A stretch of DNA of 64,000 nucleotides from Agrobacterium tumefaciens. GTDB lineage: Bacteria; Pseudomonadota; Alphaproteobacteria; Rhizobiales; Rhizobiaceae. Made by a program: the position numbers and the translations under genes. This document shows, in pieces, positions 17,223 to 24,842 of the stretch. Positions within the stretch are counted from its first letter, which is position 1, and each line of letters starts with the position of its first letter. The stretch is from NCBI GenBank assembly GCA_025559845.1, contig CP048472.1, positions 1-64,000 of the forward strand, in the 5' to 3' direction. A model generated the notes under the pieces. The model was given only the letters and a program-made list of their open reading frames with translations, did not search any database and was not told the origin of the DNA.

Positions 17223-18214
17223 CCAGTTCGCTTCCACGTCTTATCGAGCGCTTCTTTACACAGCGGCTAATGCGCCAACGCAATGTCAGCACGCATACCG
17301 TCGCCTCCTACCGCGACACCTTCAAGCTCTTTTTGAGGTTCGCCCACCGCAAGACGGGCAAGCAGCCATCATCCCTGATGCTTGAAGATTTCGACGCAGA
17401 GCTCGTCATAGCATTCCTGGATGACTTCACCGCAGAAAGACGATCGGGCACCGCCACCTACAATCTCAGGCTTACCGCTATTCGAGCCTTCTTTCGGTTC
17501 CTTGCATTCGAGGAGCCTACCTTTAGCCATCAGATCCAACGCGTGCTCGCCATCCCCGGCAAGATCGGCACGAGGCGCGAGGTACAGTTCCTTGTCCGGG
17601 ATGAGATCAAGGCGCTCCTGGCAGCACCGGACAGGCGATTATGGATCGGTCGCCGCGACTGCTGCCTCCTCCTGACGGCAATACAGACGGGCATGCGGCT
17701 CTCCGAACTGGTCGGCCTCGATCGCGGCGCTGTCACCCTGGACACTGGCGCGCATATTAGATGTTTCGGAAAAGGACGGAAGGAGCGCGTCACTCCGCTC
17801 ACCAAAATTCTGAGTTCCGTGCTTAAACAATGGCTGGACGAGCCAAGATTGGGCCAGTCCGACATCCTCTTCCCGACCGTGCATGGATCTCGGATGAGTC
17901 CGGACGCGGTTCAATATCTGCTGGCGAAGCATGTGAAGCAGGCGGCACAGCAATACCCGTCATTGCGAGCCAAGCGCATTTCACCGCACGTTCTTCGTCA
18001 CAGTGCGGCGATGGAATTGCTGGATGCGGGGGTGGACAGCACTGTCATCTCACTTTGGCTTGGCCACGAATCCACACGCTCCACCCAAGCCTACCTTCAT
18101 GCGCATCTGGCGATCAAGGGGGCCGCACTTGCAAAGGTTGCCTCGCTGAGCAAGCAGCCTTTCTGTCGCTTCAAAGCTAACGATAAACTCTTGTCGTTTC
18201 TTGACAACCTTTAG
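17219..18214 (+). CDS. Tyrosine recombinase, third gene of a RIT element
   Basis: Site-specific recombinase of 331 residues starting at the ATG that overlaps the previous stop by ATGA. The N-terminal SAM-like domain (RLIERFFTQRLMRQRNVSTHTVASYRDTF) is followed by the catalytic domain: Arg in GMRLSELVGLDRG (~157), HVLRH (~257), LGHESTRSTQAYLHAH with the Tyr near 291. Length and position match RitC of recombinase-in-trio elements. The gene looks intact, but with RitA absent and RitB truncated the element is probably immobile. Confidence 0.88.
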   Translation: MTSSLPRLIERFFTQRLMRQRNVSTHTVASYRDTFKLFLRFAHRKTGKQPSSLMLEDFDAELVIAFLDDFTAERRSGTATYNLRLTAIRAFFRFLAFEEPTFSHQIQRVLAIPGKIGTRREVQFLVRDEIKALLAAPDRRLWIGRRDCCLLLTAIQTGMRLSELVGLDRGAVTLDTGAHIRCFGKGRKERVTPLTKILSSVLKQWLDEPRLGQSDILFPTVHGSRMSPDAVQYLLAKHVKQAAQQYPSLRAKRISPHVLRHSAAMELLDAGVDSTVISLWLGHESTRSTQAYLHAHLAIKGAALAKVASLSKQPFCRFKANDKLLSFLDNL

Positions 18215-18222
18215 CAACTTGA

Positions 18223-18244
18223 CGCCGCAGGCTATCCTGCGGCG
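18223..18244 (+). terminator. Stem-loop after the RIT recombinase
   Basis: CGCCGCAGG and CCTGCGGCG form a perfect 9-bp stem with a CTAT loop, 8 bp after the recombinase stop codon. There is no U tract, so it may be a terminator without U run or part of the element's end. Confidence 0.45.
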
Positions 18245-18321
18245 CCAGCAGACCCGTTCTCTAAATGTTTGATGGTAGTATCCTTGCGCCGGAAATGTTC
18301 ATCGGAACACTGTAAATATGT

Positions 18322-18948
18322 TCAATCAATAACGGCTATCGTTTGGCGACCGTCTTTGAATTCGAAGGCCAGCTCGACGTCGCGCTCAATGGAGCGGCTT
18401 CGCGATAATGGTGGAAGTCGGCCGCGTTCGAAGAAAGAAACTTCGCTGGTTTCCAGCCCGCTTGTCAGCGTCAGTTCACCCGTTCGGCGGCAAAGGAAGA
18501 ACATCTTGTAAAAGTCCCGCGCATCTGGCTCATAACTGCTCTTGGCCTTGTGGCGAACGCTGTAGAGCTGACACACCGAAACGGCGATACCAGCTTCTTC
18601 CCGTACCTCCTTTACTACATTCTCGGAGGCCGAAAGCCCTACGTCTGCAAAGCCTCCCGGAAGCGTCCACAGACCGTCGGATCTCTCGCGCACAAGCAGT
18701 ATTTTGCCATTTTCGATCAGAGCTGCGCGAACGTCGATTTTAGGCGTGGCATACCCTTTGGCAAAGTCAGAGACCAAGTCGCGAATGCGTTCCACCGGAA
18801 CATCGGCGAGATCAGCCAACATGGCGTTCGCTATTGCTGCGATTTCCTCGTAGCGTTCACGATCAAACTCATCTTTGCAGAACGAATGCCCGGTCGAAGC
18901 TATCGCTTGGAGACGCTTCGCCTTTGCCAACCAGGGTGTTTCAGACAT
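18322..18948 (-). CDS. NUDIX hydrolase with N-terminal NUDIX-associated domain
   Basis: 208 residues from the ATG opening MSETPWLAK, which has AAGGAG six bases upstream; a GTG five codons earlier would overlap that ribosome site. The first 60 residues resemble the helical domain preceding NUDIX in ADP-ribose pyrophosphatase-like proteins. The NUDIX box (about residues 94-116) starts GGFADVGLSASEN and ends KEVREEAGI: the catalytic EE is kept, but the Glu six residues after Gly is Leu and the Arg before Glu is Lys. Substrate unknown (nucleoside diphosphate derivative). Confidence 0.85.
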   Translation of the reverse strand: MSETPWLAKAKRLQAIASTGHSFCKDEFDRERYEEIAAIANAMLADLADVPVERIRDLVSDFAKGYATPKIDVRAALIENGKILLVRERSDGLWTLPGGFADVGLSASENVVKEVREEAGIAVSVCQLYSVRHKAKSSYEPDARDFYKMFFLCRRTGELTLTSGLETSEVSFFERGRLPPLSRSRSIERDVELAFEFKDGRQTIAVID

Positions 18949-19410
18949 TGATCGCTCCTTCACCAGACGGCTCGATCGAGACAGTATTGATCATAAAAGA
19001 TGGCTGCAATGGGTCGCGGCTTACCTTCAAGTGGTCTGAAATATGCCGAGCTTGCCAGGCGGCTTCACCTGAAATCTCGGGCTTTAAGGAACGGGCTCGG
19101 CATAGTCTCCGGCTCGGGATAAGCGCCCGATCTTCACATTGATACGCTGAAAATCAAAAGCCGGAACTTCCATTGATTTTCCCCATCCTGAGGCGCGGTG
19201 GCGCCCAGGGAGTTGTCAGTCCGCTCGCAGCAATTTTAAAGCAAAATAAAGCTTGAGCGCAATTTCCAGAACAAAAATCGCTGTCTGAGCCCGAGGTTAA
19301 GTTTAGATCATCAGATTATTATACAGGAGAGGCCAGCGGAAGATTGGTATCGACAAGAAGACCCAGATTTCGGGACCGAGAACTACGCAGAGCATAAAAC
19401 AGAGAACCTC
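18949..19410. other. Gene-free gap between NUDIX and PIN-like genes
   Basis: About 460 bp between divergent genes. The first 200 bp have coding-like composition but no convincing frame. The last 150 bp are AT-rich (AATTTTAAAGCAAAATAAAG, ATCAGATTATTATACAGGAG) and probably hold the promoter of the downstream PIN-like gene. No terminator or RNA gene is evident. Confidence 0.4.
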
Positions 19411-20529
19411 ATGATACGCGCTTTCAAATCGTCGTCGAACTCAACCGAAATTATCAACCTCGACAGGGATGCCATCCGAGAAAACCATCGGAATGGTCGA
19501 CAAACCAATATTATGTTCGACACCAATATCCTGATTGCAATCGAAAGCGCCTATAAGACCGGCCAGCGACACCAGGAACTTAAGAATGCTGGTGTTCTGG
19601 AACTCGCGAGACTCATCGAGAAGACCTCCAGGTATGGCGTATTCATCTCGCCCGCAGCGGCTTACCAAGAACTGCCCCCAGCGCGTCGAGGCGACGTTGA
19701 AGCAGCGTTCGACAGGTTTCTTGCAGACTATCTGCCAAATTTCCGTGAGGACCCAAACTCGATGAAGGTTCCGTATGCTGGTGGAAAGATGGACCCTGAG
19801 CATTTTAGCGCGCTGTCGCTGGAGCGTCAGAAGGCAATCTCGTGCTCATATGCTTCGCTGCTCGCTATGAACGTCATACATCGATTAGAGGCGTTGAATG
19901 GCCTGGAAAAATTCGCCCTCTACATCGATTATTGCGCCGAGGTGCTGGATCTCATCAGTCTCAAGGAACTGACGATCGCTCGATATGTCTTCGCCCCCGA
20001 AAATGGCTTAACTGACCAACTCAGGACGCGGAAAGTAGCTATCACAAACAACTTCGTGAAACTGAAAAAGGGTGGCGGCAAAGGCTTGACACCCGACAAA
20101 GTACTGGAGCGCATCGCTTTGAATGGAGCTAACGACCTGAAGCTGATTGCTGCTGCAGATATCGTGAACAATTCGCGCGAGCAGTTCAACTTCGGCATCA
20201 TCGAGCATGATGTCTGGATCGCAACGAGCGACGACAAGCTCTACGAGTTTTGCTGCGCCTGCCCGGGCTACATGCGTCGGGAACGTGGCGGTCCCCTGGC
20301 TAGATATGTCGAGACACATACTGACATAAAAGGAACCCGCTACTGGCGGGATTCCATCGAAATACAGCAGCGCAGACTTGAGGAGCGTTATTTCGCAGTA
20401 GATCGCGAAAGGGAAATGGACTCAATCGTGCAGTCAGCCTTTGATATCGAGGCTGACCTGCTGAACGGTAAAGCTGACGATTATTTCAGACTAAGGTCAT
20501 GGCGATCTCCGCGAGTGATGCACAACTAA
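19411..20529 (+). CDS. Large PIN-like domain protein of unknown role
   Basis: 372 residues, not assigned to a named family. IMFDTNILIAIESA near residue 35 has the PIN N-terminal Asp motif. A later segment (SREQFNFGIIEHDVWIATSDDKLYEFC, about residue 252-278) resembles the PIN C-terminal strand with 'TSDDKLY'. A long helical insert separates them, larger than in VapC toxins. It stands alone with an AT-rich upstream region and no antitoxin. Possibly a nuclease of a defence or RNA-processing system; this is inference from the motif only. Confidence 0.6.
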   Translation: MIRAFKSSSNSTEIINLDRDAIRENHRNGRQTNIMFDTNILIAIESAYKTGQRHQELKNAGVLELARLIEKTSRYGVFISPAAAYQELPPARRGDVEAAFDRFLADYLPNFREDPNSMKVPYAGGKMDPEHFSALSLERQKAISCSYASLLAMNVIHRLEALNGLEKFALYIDYCAEVLDLISLKELTIARYVFAPENGLTDQLRTRKVAITNNFVKLKKGGGKGLTPDKVLERIALNGANDLKLIAAADIVNNSREQFNFGIIEHDVWIATSDDKLYEFCCACPGYMRRERGGPLARYVETHTDIKGTRYWRDSIEIQQRRLEERYFAVDREREMDSIVQSAFDIEADLLNGKADDYFRLRSWRSPRVMHN

Positions 20530-20801
20530 TAAGGGTCCTCGCCCCGGGCCTCTAGACGCAAGCGTTCGAACCCATGCTTTCACTCCTGCTCCTTTAGCTG
20601 TTGAGCCAGTACGGCAATGTCCTCGCTTTTCATCACGCGTTCCAATTTCTTCCGCTCTTCTCACCAGCTCAGTCTTACCGCGCTTCCGAATTGATACCAA
20701 AACCGGCCTCTGAGGAGAGCAGATCTCGGAGAGATCCGCATTCGCTATAAGGTTTGCTCCCGCATGATCATTGTCGGTTGAACGAGGTCCATAGGAGACG
20801 T

Positions 20802-20960
20802 GCCATTCCGCTCTTGATGGATGGCTTCCTGGTCCGGCCCCGGATCTCCGACGATCAACCCGCTGCGGGGTCGGCTAGCAAGCTGCCGCCGCTCGGCTTC
20901 GCCCTCGCGGTGATCGCGACCGGTTCCGGACACTGACGGGAGCCATCGAGCGGGAATGGC
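20802..20960 (+). repeat. Structured leader with paired ends before a small gene
   Basis: The ends GCCATTCCGCTCTTGATGG (20802-20820) and its near complement at 20943-20960 could pair and close a 122-nt GC-rich segment. It ends 24 bp before the small gene at 20985. The same plan (long-range pairing just before a small backbone gene) recurs elsewhere on this plasmid. The 455 bp from 20530 hold no other gene I can support. Confidence 0.45.
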
Positions 20961-20984
20961 CCGCTCCAAAGATGGAGCCTTCAG

Positions 20985-21161
20985 ATGAACACCGATCTTT
21001 CCCTTGCCCAAAACCACGCCTTTCAGCTTTCCCGCACTCTGATGGTTCCGGTCACGCTCTTCCGGTCCGGCGACGAGTTCGGCGTTCTCCCGAGCGACGA
21101 ACTCGATGACGAAGACGATCTGGTGATCGTGCATGAATACGTTCCGGGCGGGTCTCATTGA
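20985..21161 (+). CDS. Small acidic rhizobial plasmid protein
   Basis: 58 residues, beginning MNTDLSLAQNHAFQLSRTLM and ending HEYVPGGSH. The acidic stretch LPSDELDDEDDLVIV dominates the C-terminal half. Short proteins of this kind precede the toprim gene on rhizobial plasmids; I do not know a function. ATG start with GGAGCC ten bases upstream. The length and codon usage (third position G/C-rich) support a real gene. It precedes the toprim gene by 215 bp of leader. Confidence 0.7.
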   Translation: MNTDLSLAQNHAFQLSRTLMVPVTLFRSGDEFGVLPSDELDDEDDLVIVHEYVPGGSH

Positions 21162-21239
21162 GACCCTTCTCCCTCGTGCCGCTTGCGAGCGGCAGGCGGC
21201 AAGGGAAGCTGCGCCGCGGCTGCACGATCCGTCAGCGCA

Positions 21240-21257
21240 AGGTGCAGATCTGCAGGT
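21240..21257. promoter_or_regulatory. Tra-box-like palindrome in the toprim gene leader
   Basis: Around 21243-21255 lies GTGCAGATCTGCA, the core of the TraR tra box, but the outer positions differ from the consensus ATGTGCAGATCTGCACAT (about 15 of 18 match). It could be a weak TraR site upstream of the toprim gene, or chance. Confidence 0.3.
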
Positions 21258-21376
21258 TGCCAGCCGCGCCCTTGCCTTCTTTGCTCTTCGCGGCGTCCGG
21301 AGAGGAGCCCGCGGGTGCGGGGAAATGGAAATGGAAACAGAAGGAAGGGCGGACGCAATGCGCGTCGGGAAGAAAA

Positions 21377-22300
21377 ATGGAAAAGAAGGAACTGGAAGAC
21401 CTCAGGGATCGGGTGCAATGCGCTGCCGTGCTGGAGAAGGCTGGGTTTGCCATCGACCTGAAGGAGAGCACCCGCAGGGCGGTCAAATTCCGCGGCGGCG
21501 GGGCCATAATCATCGTGATTCACGAGGGCAGGGGCTGGTTCGATCCGCTGTCCGATGCCAAGGGTGACGTGTTCGGTCTTGTCGAGCATCTCGACCGAGT
21601 GCCCTTTGTCGAAGCCCTCGACCATGTCGCATCGCTGGTCGACTTCGTCCCGAAGGAGCCGGTCTGGACCCACGCTGCGCGCGAGATCGATCTGCCGGCC
21701 GGAGTTTCAGAACGATGGACGAAGCGGCGCAAGCCGTGGCCGGGCTCGATGACCTGGCGCTATCTCCGCGACGAACGCTGCGTTCCGGAAGCAACCATCC
21801 GCGCAGCGCTCCGGCATGATCTCGTGCGCGAAGGTCCGCGCGGCAGTATGTGGGCCGCGCACCGTGACAGCGAGGGCGCCGTCACCGGCTGGGAAGAACG
21901 CGGGCCGGAGTGGCGTGGCTTTTCGACCGGGGGAGCGAAAGTGCTGTTCAGGTTCGGCGCGATCCACGCGCCGCGCCTTTGCGTGACGGAAGCTGCCATC
22001 GACGCCATGAGCCTTGCCGCGCTGGAGAGTAATCGGCGTGATAGCCTCTATTTCAGTACCGGCGGCGGCTGGGCACCTGCCACCGATGCGGCGATCCGTT
22101 TATTGGCGGCGCGGAAGGGTATGTCGGTGGTCGCCGCCACGGATAATAACGCGCAGGGCGATGTCTACGCTGATCGATTGGAAGCAATTGCCCGGGACGC
22201 CGACTGCAGATTTGAGCGCCACCGTCCCCACCACGAGGACTGGAACGAGGACCTTTGCGCTCAGCTGCGCGCGAATTCGAGGAGAGGCGCGATGTCGTGA
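21377..22300 (+). CDS. DUF3991/TOPRIM-domain protein (plasmid primase-like)
   Basis: 307 residues from the ATG opening MEKKELEDLRDRVQ; upstream in-frame sequence belongs to the leader. Residues 1-90 look like a zinc-less CHC2-type region (CAAVLEKAGFAIDLKESTRRAVKFRGG...GDVFGLVEHL). DUF3991 follows (SMTWRYLRDERCVPEATIRAALRHDLVREGPRGSMWAAHRD). A TOPRIM domain ends it (LCVTEAAIDAMSLAALE with the catalytic Glu, then VAATDNNAQGDVYADRLEAIARD with the DxD-like element). Such proteins are common on alphaproteobacterial plasmids and may prime or process plasmid DNA. Confidence 0.85.
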   Translation: MEKKELEDLRDRVQCAAVLEKAGFAIDLKESTRRAVKFRGGGAIIIVIHEGRGWFDPLSDAKGDVFGLVEHLDRVPFVEALDHVASLVDFVPKEPVWTHAAREIDLPAGVSERWTKRRKPWPGSMTWRYLRDERCVPEATIRAALRHDLVREGPRGSMWAAHRDSEGAVTGWEERGPEWRGFSTGGAKVLFRFGAIHAPRLCVTEAAIDAMSLAALESNRRDSLYFSTGGGWAPATDAAIRLLAARKGMSVVAATDNNAQGDVYADRLEAIARDADCRFERHRPHHEDWNEDLCAQLRANSRRGAMS

Positions 22301-22857
22301 TTATCCGCGGCCTGCAGTGCCGCGACGTACCGGGTGCGCAGATTTCCCACGTCGCCCAGGCTTCCGCTACCCCAGCTGAAGGGCTCGGCGCCCAGTTTTT
22401 CCACGAGCAGATCGGCAGCCAGACGCGAATGGCGCCCATTGCCGTTCGGAAACGGGTGGATGGCGACAAGACGATGGTGGAATCTGATTGCGATCTCGTC
22501 CGGCGCGAATATCTCATGGTCGACCCAATACCGAACGTCATCGAGCCGTGCCGTGAGTTCGACCGGAATTCGGTAGGCCTGGATGCCGATATTGCGCTCC
22601 GTCGTTCGGAAGCTGCCTGCCCATTGCCAGACCTCGCCGAACATGCGTCGGTGCAATGTACGCATGAAGGTTTCGGTCAGCATCCTGCCGACCGGCATGC
22701 GCCGTCGTCCACGCGCCCAGGCGGCACCCTCGACGATGTTCTCCTGTTCCGCCTCGTTGAGATCCTGCCTGTGGGTGATCCAGCTTTGAAGCAGGCCCTC
22801 GCGCTCCTGCGGCTCGAGCGGTGTTGCGTCCTCGGGTTCTTGGAAGAGGTCGGTCAT
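22261..22857 (-). CDS. Mobile mystery protein B (Fic-domain protein)
   Basis: 198-residue Fic/Doc-type protein. The Fic motif HPFPNGNGRHSR starts at residue 134, complete for AMP transfer. A possible inhibitory helix is not obvious. It matches the family called mobile mystery protein B, which is always paired with the Xre protein A; here the start overlaps the stop of protein A by ATGA. The 3' end overlaps the convergent toprim gene by 40 bp. Likely acts as a toxin-like AMPylase controlled by its partner. Target unknown. Confidence 0.9.
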   Translation of the reverse strand: MTDLFQEPEDATPLEPQEREGLLQSWITHRQDLNEAEQENIVEGAAWARGRRRMPVGRMLTETFMRTLHRRMFGEVWQWAGSFRTTERNIGIQAYRIPVELTARLDDVRYWVDHEIFAPDEIAIRFHHRLVAIHPFPNGNGRHSRLAADLLVEKLGAEPFSWGSGSLGDVGNLRTRYVAALQAADNHDIAPLLEFARS

Positions 22858-23315
22858 CTTTCTGACCAGAGGTCGCGCTCGGAAAGCTGGTCGCGGATGT
22901 AGGCCTGGAGACGGGCTTCAAGATCGCCATTGTCTGTTCCCTGCGCTTCGAGGCGCATTGTGTGTGCGACCCGTTGCAGTTCGCGCATTGCGATCTTGCG
23001 CGCGCGCTCATTGACGGCGGTCTCGAGCGACGTATTCGGGACCAATGCGTAGACCAGCGTGCAGTCGAGTGCCTCTGCCGCACGCCGCAACGTACTGAGC
23101 TGGATTGTTCCGGATGCCTCCGACTTCTCGATCGCTTCCACGGTCTGGGGCCGGATTCCCATCCTTGAGCCGAGCTGCGCTCCTGTCATGCCGAGCGCGT
23201 CGCGCAACGCCCGGACCCATCCTTTTGGCGGTGCCCTGAAACCCTCTGCCGGCTGCAGCCCGCGAAGGCGCTCGTCAAGCCTTCTGCGCGCTCGCTTTCT
23301 TGCGTCGTCCTTCAT
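22854..23315 (-). CDS. Mobile mystery protein A (Xre-type regulator)
   Basis: 153-residue helix-turn-helix protein. The Xre domain spans about residues 32-95 (WVRALRDALGMTGAQLGSRMGIRPQTVEAIEKSE). This is the conserved partner of the Fic-domain mobile mystery protein B, with which it overlaps by 4 bases. It likely represses the pair's promoter: several CTGATTAT/CTGATAAT words lie over the promoter directly upstream. The pair behaves like an addiction or silencing module on mobile DNA; experimental role is not established. Confidence 0.9.
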   Translation of the reverse strand: MKDDARKRARRRLDERLRGLQPAEGFRAPPKGWVRALRDALGMTGAQLGSRMGIRPQTVEAIEKSEASGTIQLSTLRRAAEALDCTLVYALVPNTSLETAVNERARKIAMRELQRVAHTMRLEAQGTDNGDLEARLQAYIRDQLSERDLWSER

Positions 23316-23354
23316 CGTTCAACTTTCTACCGCGGCTGATCATCAGACAACAGG

Positions 23355-23415
23355 CTGATTGTTGCGTACAAATTATCAGTTTACACCCTGATTATCAACG
23401 CCAAATAATCAGCCC
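23355..23415 (-). promoter_or_regulatory. Promoter and operator repeats of the mobile mystery pair
   Basis: Minus-strand -35 TTGATA (complement of 23393-23398), 17-bp spacer and -10 TAATTT (complement of 23370-23375). Words CTGATTGTT, ATTATCAG, CTGATTATC and ATAATCAGC overlap it, as expected for binding sites of the Xre protein encoded downstream. Confidence 0.7.
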
Positions 23416-23479
23416 CAAGTATGATAAGACGAGTGATTGAAACAGCCTGTGAGCTGATTTCACCTGAATGAAATACCAA

Positions 23480-23519
23480 GGAGGGGAAGGAAGAGGGGAA
23501 GGGGAAGGGAAGGGGAAGG
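23480..23519 (+). repeat. Polypurine G/A tract
   Basis: Forty bases of repeated GGGGAAGG-type words (GAGGGGAAGGAAGAGGGGAA and onward) on the plus strand. They lie in the leader of the DUF1419 gene and are followed by a GTCAAGGG...CCCTTGAC hairpin. Four or more G-runs could form a quadruplex. Shorter purine runs lie in other leaders (about 21326-21352 and 29978-30000). Confidence 0.5.
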
Positions 23520-23696
23520 CCGGCTGCCGCATGCCCGCCAGCCGCGTCAAGGGTAAAGCTTCGCCCGCTGCGCGGCCCTTGACCCGTCCGGGCGGAGAGG
23601 CGGCGCCAAGGAGGGGTCAGGAAGGGCTGAAGAGGATGGCGACATCGCGAGGATGAGCCGCGTGTCCTTCCCGATAAGGCTGAAAGGAGCCTGCCC

Positions 23697-24299
23697 ATGA
23701 CCGTCTCTTCGATACGAAAAGTCTTTGAAGGCATCGCCGACCGCCGGCAGATGTTCCGCATGTTCGACCGCCACGCGCAACGCCCGAACCGTTGGGAGGG
23801 TGACGATAGCGCGCTCTATCGAGGCGAATGGTTCGAAATCGCCCAAGCCCAGCACGACTACATGTTCGAGATCCTGCCGCCGCTGTTCATGCGAGGCGAC
23901 ATGTTCGCCATGCGCGAGTTCCTCACCGGCAACATCACGAGTATTTTCTTCACCCTGAAGATCGATGACCGCATGCGGTATTTCCATGCCTATTGCGACT
24001 TGTCCGACAAGGGTTCGCCCGAGCGAATGCGCGGCGCAATCGCAGAGCGGGAAACCCGGCCCGTTCGGGCAATGACGCGCGAGGAACGCCTGGACCACAT
24101 CTGGTCGAGCACCCACGATGACTATCGCGGCTATGCCGGCGAGCGCTGGCCGGAACACGACCACGGCAAGCGGACCGTGCTGTTCTACGGCGGACGCCAG
24201 GGCACCCGCCTGAAGCTGCTCGACGACCTCACGGATGCGGAGATCGCGTCGAAGCTGCCGGTGCATCTGCGGTACCTCCCCGACGCGATCGCGGCTTGA
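23697..24299 (+). CDS. DUF1419 protein
   Basis: 200 residues, matching the DUF1419 family of rhizobial plasmids. The N-terminus reads MTVSSIRKVFEGIADRRQMFRMFDRHAQRPNRWEGDD and the body is rich in aromatic and charged residues (HDYMFEILPPLFMRGDMFAMREFL). No catalytic motif is visible. GAAAGGAG seven bases upstream supports the ATG. It is followed by the DUF3085 gene 12 bp later, so the two are probably one transcript. Function unknown. Confidence 0.8.
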   Translation: MTVSSIRKVFEGIADRRQMFRMFDRHAQRPNRWEGDDSALYRGEWFEIAQAQHDYMFEILPPLFMRGDMFAMREFLTGNITSIFFTLKIDDRMRYFHAYCDLSDKGSPERMRGAIAERETRPVRAMTREERLDHIWSSTHDDYRGYAGERWPEHDHGKRTVLFYGGRQGTRLKLLDDLTDAEIASKLPVHLRYLPDAIAA

Positions 24300-24311
24300 C
24301 GGGAGGCGGCG

Positions 24312-24713
24312 ATGTTCACCTTTTCCGTGACGGACATCCGCGTCGTCATGATGCACGGACGGCTGGACGCCTACCTCAACGGCGGTTTCCGCAATCCCCA
24401 CTACGGAGTGTTTCCGGGCCGCGATGAGAAGCCCGGTCTTTGGTTGGTCGGCGACGAGGGCGTCTACATCCTCTCCAATGGTAAGCTCGCCGCAGGGCAG
24501 CGGCCGTTCGTCGTCTATGCCGAAGAGTGCGATCCGAAGACCAACCCTGACTACTGGCACTACAAGCGCCAGCATTTCGGCGGCGATGACGGCGTCGAGT
24601 TTCTCGATGGCGCCATGCTCGTGAAACTGATCGCGGCAAGCCCCGGCTGCACGCATCTGAAGATCGCGTTCCTGCAGGACTCGATGCAGCTCTTCGTGAT
24701 CGAGCGAAACTAG
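24312..24713 (+). CDS. DUF3085 protein
   Basis: 133-residue protein of the DUF3085 family found beside DUF1419 on rhizobial plasmids. It reads as a compact alpha/beta domain (RNPHYGVFPGRDEKPGLWLVGDEGVYILSNGKLA...RPFVVYAEECDPKTNPDYWHYKRQHFGGDDGVEFLDGAML). The gene starts 12 bp after DUF1419 and precedes the methylase-helicase gene by 129 bp. No known function; conserved co-occurrence suggests a role in the plasmid establishment block. Confidence 0.8.
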   Translation: MFTFSVTDIRVVMMHGRLDAYLNGGFRNPHYGVFPGRDEKPGLWLVGDEGVYILSNGKLAAGQRPFVVYAEECDPKTNPDYWHYKRQHFGGDDGVEFLDGAMLVKLIAASPGCTHLKIAFLQDSMQLFVIERN

Positions 24714-24842
24714 CGATCCTTCGACAGTCGCCATCTGGCGGCGGTCAAGCCCACCCAATCCCCCTCATCCCACGCATGTCGCCGGCCGACTGGAACCTTC
24801 CAGCGGGACGGCGACGCGCGCCTTCACCCAGGAGATTTCAGC

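Noticed and set aside
18834..19142. Plus-strand frame of 102 codons downstream of the NUDIX start
   Set aside because: Overlaps the NUDIX gene on the opposite strand, no ribosome site and no motif.
20497..20700. Small minus-strand frame near the end of the PIN-like gene
   Set aside because: Has a plausible helical C-terminus in one frame but no start, no family and overlaps the preceding gene; too weak to call.
23547..24758. 403-codon minus-strand frame over DUF1419 and DUF3085
   Set aside because: Both plus-strand genes have ribosome sites and family resemblance; the minus frame has none.
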